From: Pseudomonas sp. LP_7_YM
GTDB lineage: Bacteria > Pseudomonadota > Gammaproteobacteria > Pseudomonadales > Pseudomonadaceae
Assembly: GCF_004364435.1 (NCBI RefSeq)
Contig: NZ_SOCT01000001.1
Location: 186,001 to 250,000, forward strand
Length of the DNA stretch: 64,000 nt
Reading direction: 5' to 3'
Part shown: positions 58,535 to 64,000 of the stretch, one piece after another
Numbering within the stretch: position 1 is the stretch's first letter
Layout of the letters: the number at the start of each line of letters is the position of its first letter
Program-made: the position numbers and the translations under genes
The notes under the pieces: generated by a model
The model's database searches: none
What the model was told of the DNA's origin: nothing
Seen by the model: the letters and a program-made list of their open reading frames with translations, nothing else

Positions 58535-59431
58535 TCAGGCAGAAGTGCTGACGTGCTTGCCCGCTGTCGCATCGCTGTTCAGGTTGTAGCGGTCGCTCAG
58601 GGCCGCAACCATGCGATTGAGCGCCTCGCTGGCTTTGGTGGCGGCGGTTTGCTGCTCAGTGCTGCTGTCAGGCTTGAGGGCGGCGCTCAGTTCGTCGGAG
58701 CTAACGCCACCACTGCTGTCGGCATCCAGCGCGCTGAGCAGCGAGTTGATCGCGTCGGTGCTGGTCGAGGCGTTGCTGGTGGTGGAGGCAGTGCTACCGG
58801 CCGAGTTGGCGCTTTGCAAGGCGCTGGTCAGCTCGGTGGCGCTAATGCTGCCGTCACCGTCACTGTCTAGGCTGCTGAACAGGTCGCTGGCGTTTTCGGA
58901 CCGGGGAGGCGGCGGTGGCGCTTGCTGGGTTTGCAGGCTGGCGGTCAGCTCATCAAGGCTGACGGTGCCATCCTTGTTGGTGTCCAGAGCGTCGAAGACC
59001 TGACTGCTGTCGGTGCTGCTGTCCGAGCTCTTCAGGGCTGCAGTCAGTTCATCGCTGCTGATACTGCCATCGCCGTCGGTATCCAGAGCACTGAGCAGAT
59101 CTTGCGCTTGATCGGCGCTTGAGCCTGCATCCATCTGCATCGGCGGGGGTGGCGCAGGGGTCAGGGCGGCCAGTTCATCGGCATCCAGACTGTCATCGTC
59201 ATTGCTGTCCAGATCGGTAAAAGCCTTGCTCAGGCTGACGGTAATGCCGTCCTTTGAGTCCGATGACAGCGCCGAGCTCAGCTCGTCCTTATCAATGCTG
59301 CCGTCGCCATTGGTGTCGAGTTTCTTCAGCAACTCGTCGGCGAATTTCTTGCTGCTGGATGTAGCGCTGGCGCTGGTGCTCGAGCTGACGTAACCGGAAT
59401 AACTGCTGCTGCCGCTGATGCCTGTGACCAT
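58535..59431 (-). CDS. six-EF-hand calcium-binding protein (XopAW-like)
   Basis: 298 residues, extremely rich in Ser, Asp and Ala. Six EF-hand loops: residues 39-50 (DTNGDGSIDKDE), 75-86 (DSNDDDSLDADE), 117-128 (DTDGDGSISSDE), 150-161 (DTNKDGTVSLDE), 189-200 (DSDGDGSISATE) and 236-247 (DADSSGGVSSDE, the least canonical). Two Pro-runs (APPPPPM and APPPPPR) separate pairs of hands. No signal peptide; the Ser-rich N-terminus MVTGISGSSSYSGYVSSSTS could be a secretion signal. Annotated relatives carry the Xanthomonas effector name XopAW, but effector function is unproven. No clear regulator nearby. Confidence 0.88.
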   Translation of the reverse strand: MVTGISGSSSYSGYVSSSTSASATSSSKKFADELLKKLDTNGDGSIDKDELSSALSSDSKDGITVSLSKAFTDLDSNDDDSLDADELAALTPAPPPPMQMDAGSSADQAQDLLSALDTDGDGSISSDELTAALKSSDSSTDSSQVFDALDTNKDGTVSLDELTASLQTQQAPPPPPRSENASDLFSSLDSDGDGSISATELTSALQSANSAGSTASTTSNASTSTDAINSLLSALDADSSGGVSSDELSAALKPDSSTEQQTAATKASEALNRMVAALSDRYNLNSDATAGKHVSTSA

Positions 59432-59726
59432 CGGACTGACTCCCCATCAGATGAATGAAAACCGGCACGGTGCACCGGCTTATGCAGCGTCCAGGGTGAA
59501 GGTGTCGCGGGTATGTTGATTGTGTAACGGCGGGCTTACCGTCGTTCAGAGGGCGTCTTCATGGATGACCACTTAAGTCCCTGATTCATCGAGCGGCTCA
59601 AACCCGTGGCGGTGAGCTTGCTTAAAAAGACTGAGGGACTGCGGACAGCCCTTGGGTGACCGGATCGGCATCTTCGCGAGCGCTCGCCTCCGAGTTGCGC
59701 GGTCAGCTTGGAAGGGAAACGGGTCT

Positions 59727-60800
59727 TCAGACTCTCGGCAAATCCAGCACAGCGGTCAGGCCACCGCCCGGCGTTTCTTCAAGTCGCAGATCACCGCCCA
59801 TGCGCCGTGCGGCTTCGCGGGCGATGGTCATGCCGATGCCGACCCCGCCGGAATTGCGATTGCGTGAACCCTCAACCCGGTAAAATGGCTCAAACACCGC
59901 TTCGCGCATGTGCGCCGGGATACCGGGGCCTGAATCGACCACCCTGACCAACAGCCGATCGCTGGAATCTTCAATGACCACCCGCGCATGCCCGGCATAG
60001 CGCAGGGCGTTGTCGATCAGGTTGTGCAGGCACGAACGCAGGGCCATGGGCTGGGATTTGAGTGGGCGGCAACTGCCGCTGGACTCGACGTCATCACCGT
60101 TATCCTGCGCGTTCTCGGTCAGGGATTCGATCAAGGCCTGTACGTCGAAATACTGCAGGACCTCGCTGGTCCGCTGCTCGTTGAGATAGGTCAGCGTCGC
60201 GTCGAGCATGGCGATCATGTCGTTCAGGTCCTGCGACATCTGTCCGTGCAGCTTGGGCTCTTCGATCTGTTCGACCCGCAACTTCAAGCGGGCCAGGGGC
60301 GTGCGCAGGTCGTGAGACACCGCAGCGAGCATGCGTCCGCGTTGCTGGACCTGCTCGCGGATTCTTTGCTGCATCAAATTGAATGTGGTTGCAGCCTGGC
60401 GTGCCTCTCGCGGTCCGGTGATGGCCAGGGGGGGGCTGTCCAGGTTTTCACTCAAGCGCTCGGCGGCATCGCTGATCCGTTGCACCGGTCGGCTCAAGAC
60501 TTTGGCGCCGAACCAGGCGGCGATGACCAGCGTCACCAGTTGGAAAAACAGCGGAATCAGTGGAATCCCAAAGAAAGGCGCACGCCCTGGGGGCGGCGGT
60601 GGCGGCCGCAGTGCGTCCATGGCCGTGGAAGATCGGCCGTGGGGCGCGCCGGGTGCCTCGCGGTGATCGCCCTGTTGCATGGGCGGTGGCGGCGGGCCGT
60701 AATGATGAAACCACATGAAGGCCAACAGGTGCGCCAGAAAGATGGCCAGCAGCGCGCCGCCGAACAGTCGGGCAAAAAGCGTATCGGCAGAGCGGATCAA
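59727..60800 (-). CDS. sensor histidine kinase of an OmpR-type system
   Basis: 357 residues. Helix 1 about 12-32, a short periplasmic loop of about 45 residues that is rich in His, Pro and Gly (FHHYGPPPPPMQQGDHR, then RPPPPPPGRAP), helix 2 about 76-98, HAMP about 100-150, HisKA with H163 (LAAVSHDLRTPLARLKLRVE), and HATPase (HNLIDNALRYAGHA, DSGPGIPAHMREAVFEPFYR, GGVGIGMTIAREAARRMGG). The start overlaps the regulator's stop by 4 bp. The signal is unknown, but the His/Pro loop could bind a metal. Confidence 0.94.
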   Translation of the reverse strand: MIRSADTLFARLFGGALLAIFLAHLLAFMWFHHYGPPPPPMQQGDHREAPGAPHGRSSTAMDALRPPPPPPGRAPFFGIPLIPLFFQLVTLVIAAWFGAKVLSRPVQRISDAAERLSENLDSPPLAITGPREARQAATTFNLMQQRIREQVQQRGRMLAAVSHDLRTPLARLKLRVEQIEEPKLHGQMSQDLNDMIAMLDATLTYLNEQRTSEVLQYFDVQALIESLTENAQDNGDDVESSGSCRPLKSQPMALRSCLHNLIDNALRYAGHARVVIEDSSDRLLVRVVDSGPGIPAHMREAVFEPFYRVEGSRNRNSGGVGIGMTIAREAARRMGGDLRLEETPGGGLTAVLDLPRV

Positions 60801-61549
60801 CCAATCTCCTTGGCGTCGAACATATAGCCTTCGCCCCGAACAGTCTTGATCAATTGCGGTGATTTAGGGTCATCGCCCAGCTTCTGGCGCAAGCGCGAGA
60901 CCAGCAGGTCGATGCTGCGGTCGAAAGCCTCGATGGAACGACCGCGGGCGGCATCCAGCAGTTGCTCGCGATTGAGCACCCGGCGCGGGCGTTCCAGGAA
61001 GACGCGCAGCAGACGGAATTCGGCGTTGGACAGCGGCACGACCAACCCGTCGGGGGCGGTCAGCTGACGCAGGACGCTGTTCAGGCGCCAGTTGTCGAAT
61101 CGAAGGGTGGTGCGTTCTTCGGTGCGATCGTCACGGACCCGGCGCAGGATGGTCTGGATACGGGCCACCAGCTCACGAGGTTCGAAGGGTTTGGCCATGT
61201 AATCGTCGGCGCCCAGTTCCAGGCCGATGATACGGTCGGTGGGCTCGCAGCGGGCGGTCAGCATCAGGATAGGGATGTCCGACGAACTGCGCAGCCAGCG
61301 GCACAGTGACAAGCCGTCTTCACCGGGCAGCATCAGGTCCAGCACCACGACGTCGTAGGTTTCCTCTGCGAGCGCCTGGCGCATGGCGTTGCCGTCGGTG
61401 ACGCCGGTACTCTGGATGTTGAACCGGGCCAGATAGTCGCAGAGCAATTCACGGATCGGTACGTCGTCGTCGACGATCAGCGCGCGGGTGTTCCAGCGCC
61501 GCTCTTCGGTCGGTGGACTGGCGGTATTGCTGTCGGGGATTGTCTGCAT
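60797..61549 (-). CDS. OmpR-family response regulator
   Basis: 250 residues. An 18-residue N-terminal extension precedes the receiver (ALIVDDDVPIRELLCDYLAR), whose phosphoacceptor is D71 in VVVLDLMLPGEDGLSLC; MLTARCEPTDRI and DDYMAKPFEPREL follow. The C-terminal winged helix (about 150-248) shows LSNAEFRLLRVFLERPRRVL and FDRSIDLLVSRLRQKLGDDP. First gene of the two-gene operon with the kinase. The target genes are unknown. Confidence 0.95.
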   Translation of the reverse strand: MQTIPDSNTASPPTEERRWNTRALIVDDDVPIRELLCDYLARFNIQSTGVTDGNAMRQALAEETYDVVVLDLMLPGEDGLSLCRWLRSSSDIPILMLTARCEPTDRIIGLELGADDYMAKPFEPRELVARIQTILRRVRDDRTEERTTLRFDNWRLNSVLRQLTAPDGLVVPLSNAEFRLLRVFLERPRRVLNREQLLDAARGRSIEAFDRSIDLLVSRLRQKLGDDPKSPQLIKTVRGEGYMFDAKEIG

Positions 61550-61738
61550 GTTGCTGCCGCCATGTGATGCTGCCTGAATGGGCCGCGAATGAGGAACGAC
61601 ACTGCCATGCTACTTCGCTGGCGAGCCGGGCGGAAGGGTGATGGTGGCAGGTGTCAGGCGCTTGTCTTGAATGTATCAGGAAAGCTACAGGCAGCAAGTT
61701 GCCAGGAAAGGGAATCAGACAGGCGCCGGATCCGGAAC

Positions 61739-61775
61739 GAAAAAAACCCGCCGAAACCAGGCGGGTCTTTTGTAT
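61739..61775 (-). terminator. terminator of the YgdI/YgdR-type lipoprotein gene
   Basis: On the minus strand, a GACCCGCC / GGCGGGTT stem is followed by a run of T (A-run 61739-61746 on the plus strand). Confidence 0.9.
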
Positions 61776-61786
61776 TCAATCGCAGA

Positions 61787-62011
61787 TCACAGTTCTTTGA
61801 CGGTACGAACCTGATCCTTGTTGATGCGGGTCTCTTTGCCGTCGAGTTGTTTGAACTCGTAGAAACCGGAATCTTCGTCATACTTCGGCTTGTCGGTCGC
61901 CTGGATCTCACGACCGTCGTTCAGAGTGATCACAGTGGGCGAAGAGCAGCCGGCAAGGGAAGCCAGGCTAAGAGCAAGCAGGAAGGCTGCGGGAATAGTC
62001 CGTTGTTTCAT
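61787..62011 (-). CDS. YgdI/YgdR-family small lipoprotein
   Basis: 74 residues. Lipoprotein signal with lipobox SLAGC (Cys22). The mature domain VITLNDGREIQATDKPKYD and GFYEFKQLDGKETRINKDQV is the compact SH3-like DUF903 fold of YgdI/YgdR proteins. These are outer- or inner-membrane lipoproteins of unknown function, often annotated in pseudomonads near stress or envelope genes. The start is followed upstream by GGAGACAC on the minus strand. Confidence 0.92.
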   Translation of the reverse strand: MKQRTIPAAFLLALSLASLAGCSSPTVITLNDGREIQATDKPKYDEDSGFYEFKQLDGKETRINKDQVRTVKEL

Positions 62012-62129
62012 TACTGTGTCTCCGAGGGTGATTCTTTATGTAGTCATGGGTCTGACGCAGCGATCGTCAGCAAAGTTCCATGAAATCTTGCTCTATCGCA
62101 GGTTCTTCCATGAAACACGGCTGACAGGA

Positions 62130-62723
62130 TCACTGCCTGATGTCGATCAATAAATCCGGTGTATTGAGATTCGCCAGTCGCGGATCGTTCGCTTCGCATT
62201 GCAATGCCACAGCGCCCAGTTCTGCCATGGTGCGGCGTGGGCTGCGCTGACCTTGCAGCCAGTGTTGCTCGAAAACCTGCCGGTGAATCACCGGAATGCA
62301 GCACAGCAAAGGCTCCCACTGCTCGCCCTGGCGCACCATCGCCGGTTTGCCGAGGTCGTTGGCAGCCGTCTGGCGCAGGCCTTGCAACAGCTCCACATCC
62401 AGCAGTGGGGTGTCGCAGGGCATCACCAGCAGGAAATCATGGCGAGCCACGGCCAATCCTGCACGAATACCTGCGTAAGGGCCAGGAAAGTCGCACTGGT
62501 CATCGTGCACCAGTTGATCGGCCAACAGCCTGTACTGCTCGTGATTACGGTTGCAGGAAATGATCAGGTCGTCAGTCAGTGGCCGCGTCAGGCGCTGCAG
62601 ATGCTTGATCAGCGGTTCCCCGCGCCAGAGGATCAATCCTTTGTCCCGGCCGCCCATGCGCTGGCCCTGGCCGCCGGCCAGCATCAGGATCGAACAGGGT
62701 GCAAGGGTGTCGGATGCAGTCAT
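62130..62723 (-). CDS. mobA: molybdenum cofactor guanylyltransferase
   Basis: Attaches GMP to molybdopterin to give the MGD cofactor. 197 residues from the ATG at 62723; the frame runs 69 codons further upstream into the moaB region and that part is not coding. The nucleotide motif is [34 protein letters not shown] and [12 protein letters not shown] are family blocks. Divergent from moaB-moeA, which act earlier in the same pathway. Confidence 0.96.
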   Translation of the reverse strand: MTASDTLAPCSILMLAGGQGQRMGGRDKGLILWRGEPLIKHLQRLTRPLTDDLIISCNRNHEQYRLLADQLVHDDQCDFPGPYAGIRAGLAVARHDFLLVMPCDTPLLDVELLQGLRQTAANDLGKPAMVRQGEQWEPLLCCIPVIHRQVFEQHWLQGQRSPRRTMAELGAVALQCEANDPRLANLNTPDLLIDIRQ

Positions 62724-62801
62724 GGCAAACTCGTTCAGCGCAGAAAAAAGGGGTGCTGTGATATAACACCGCACTGTTTCCCCGACAACTGGACCTAGCC
62801 G

Positions 62802-63341
62802 ATGAAAGCCAAGGCTGACACACCTTTCGTGCCGCTGAACATTGCCGTGCTCACCGTCAGCGACACGCGTACCTTTGATAACGACACCTCCGGACAGATG
62901 TTCGTCGATCGCCTGACCATTGCCGGCCATGGCTTGATCGAGCGCGTGTTGCTTAAAGATGACCTCTACAAGATTCGCGCTCAGGTCGCCACCTGGATTG
63001 CCGACGATGACGTCCAGGTGGTGTTGATCACCGGTGGCACAGGCTTTACCGGTCGTGACAGCACCCCCGAAGCCGTGGCATGCCTGCTGGACAAACAGGT
63101 CGACGGGTTTGGTGAGCTGTTTCGCCAGATATCCGTGCCGGACATTGGCAGTTCAACCATTCAATCCCGTGCGCTGGCTGGCCTGGCCAACGGCACGCTG
63201 GTGTGCTGCCTGCCGGGCTCGACCAACGCAGTGCGTACTGGTTGGGACGGGATTCTTGCCGACCAGTTGAACAACAGCTTCCGTCCCTGCAATTTCGTGC
63301 CGCACCTGAAAAAGGCCGAACCGTGCGCAACCCGTGGGTGA
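62802..63341 (+). CDS. moaB: molybdenum cofactor biosynthesis protein B
   Basis: 179-residue MogA/MoaB-type protein. Conserved [17 protein letters not shown] is the MoCF signature, with [13 protein letters not shown] near the N-terminus and [18 protein letters not shown] near the C-terminus. In E. coli MogA adenylylates molybdopterin; MoaB itself is less clear, and in bacteria lacking mogA it may fill that role. moeA starts seven bases after the stop. Confidence 0.95.
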   Translation: MKAKADTPFVPLNIAVLTVSDTRTFDNDTSGQMFVDRLTIAGHGLIERVLLKDDLYKIRAQVATWIADDDVQVVLITGGTGFTGRDSTPEAVACLLDKQVDGFGELFRQISVPDIGSSTIQSRALAGLANGTLVCCLPGSTNAVRTGWDGILADQLNNSFRPCNFVPHLKKAEPCATRG

Positions 63342-63347
63342 GAGCCA

Positions 63348-64000
63348 ATGAGCAAGCCTGAACCGCGCGGCCTGATTCCGGTGGAGGAGGCCATGGAACG
63401 CTTGATGAGCCTGGCCGAGGGCGCGCCGATTACCGAACGTGAAACGGTGGGCCTGGCTGACGCGCAGGGTCGAATTCTCGCCGAAGATCTGGTCTCGACA
63501 CTGGACCTTCCGCCGTGGCCCAACAGCGCCATGGACGGCTATGCCCTGCGTGTCGCGGACTGGAAGGGCGAGCCGTTGCCAGTCAGTCAGCGCATCTTCG
63601 CCGGTCAGGCGCCGTTGCCATTGCAGCCCGGCACCTGCGCGCGGATCTTCACTGGCGCTCCTGTGCCTGAAGGCGCCGATTGCGTCGAAATGCAGGAAAA
63701 TGCCGAGGTTCTGGCAGACGAGCGTGTGCGTATCCTTGAGCCGCTAAGAGGGAAGCAGAACATCCGGCCCAGAGGCCAGGAAACCACGGTCGGCGACAAG
63801 GTGCTGGACGCAGGAACCCTAATGACACCCATTGAGCTGGGGCTAGCCGCGACCATGGGTCTGGCCCGGTTGTCAGTAGTGCGACGCGCGCGCGTAGCGG
63901 TGCTGTCCACGGGCGACGAGCTGATCGAACCAGGGCTGCCGTTGGGGCCGGGGCAGATCTACAACAGCAATCGCGTATTGCTGTGCAGCTGGCTAAAGCG
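63348..64000 (+). CDS. moeA: molybdopterin molybdenumtransferase (3' truncated)
   Basis: The frame starts at the ATG at 63348 and is still open at the window end, giving 217 of roughly 400 residues. MoeA inserts molybdate into adenylylated molybdopterin. Visible blocks are PPWPNSAMDGYALRVADW, RIFAGQAPLPLQPGTCARIF and TGAPVPEGADCVEMQENAEV, then VAVLSTGDELIEPGLPLGPG from the MoCF-binding domain. Start is seven bases after moaB's stop, so they are co-transcribed. Confidence 0.97.
   Translation, partial: MSKPEPRGLIPVEEAMERLMSLAEGAPITERETVGLADAQGRILAEDLVSTLDLPPWPNSAMDGYALRVADWKGEPLPVSQRIFAGQAPLPLQPGTCARIFTGAPVPEGADCVEMQENAEVLADERVRILEPLRGKQNIRPRGQETTVGDKVLDAGTLMTPIELGLAATMGLARLSVVRRARVAVLSTGDELIEPGLPLGPGQIYNSNRVLLCSWLK

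Overview
The window reads as a stretch of core chromosome from a Pseudomonas, most likely of the P. syringae / P. fluorescens lineage. This rests on gene content and order: gltX with Ala/Glu tRNA genes, leuCDB-asd, gltA divergent from sdhCDAB-sucAB-lpd-sucCD, htpG, fabB-fabA, gpsA and the mob/moa/moe genes. GC-rich codon use and two kinds of Pseudomonas-style REP palindromes agree. No prophage, integrase, transposase, CRISPR array or rRNA gene was seen. Both ends cut genes: an EamA-type transporter on the left and moeA on the right.

Layout. 1-5.4 kb: transporter fragment, gltX, a four-gene tRNA operon (Ala-Glu-Ala-Glu) with a strong promoter, a 4HBT thioesterase, dusC, and a small heat-shock protein gene with a sigma-32 promoter and a ROSE-type RNA thermometer. 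5.4-11.2 kb: a LysR regulator divergent from leuC-leuD-leuB, then asd. 11.2-17 kb: a D-galactonate catabolic cassette (dgoK-dgoA-dgoD-transporter-IclR regulator) bounded by asd's terminator and a terminator-like stem, with a REPIN inside. 17-23.4 kb: zinc alcohol dehydrogenase divergent from an AraC regulator, ETF:quinone oxidoreductase, and etfB-etfA. 23.4-29 kb: an envelope trio (periplasmic binding protein, DUF4398 lipoprotein, OmpA-like lipoprotein), a MocR regulator, a low-complexity lipoprotein, a YkgJ-type Cys-cluster protein and a secreted START protein. 29-42.2 kb: the TCA block. 42.6-49.2 kb: brnQ, a small lipoprotein, htpG, a dienelactone-hydrolase-like enzyme, fabB and fabA. 49.4-58.5 kb: hybrid sensor kinase, gpsA, DUF4389, sixA, a hotdog thioesterase, a frameshifted unknown gene, two alpha/beta hydrolases, DUF4892 and an AI-2E family permease. 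58.5-64 kb: a six-EF-hand protein, an OmpR-type two-component pair, a YgdI/YgdR lipoprotein, mobA, moaB and the start of moeA.

How the genes fit together. The TCA block encodes citrate synthase, succinate dehydrogenase, the 2-oxoglutarate dehydrogenase complex and succinyl-CoA synthetase. ETF and ETF-QO feed electrons from fatty-acid and amino-acid oxidation into the quinone pool. leuCDB and brnQ make and import branched-chain amino acids, and fabA/fabB make unsaturated fatty acids. The dgo genes would turn imported galactonate into pyruvate and glyceraldehyde 3-phosphate. The least explained parts are a frameshifted unknown gene behind three successive hairpins (54.0-54.5 kb), a strongly folded lpd-sucC spacer, a direct-repeat-bounded segment ahead of leuC, and the EF-hand protein. 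I found no clear undescribed multi-gene system.
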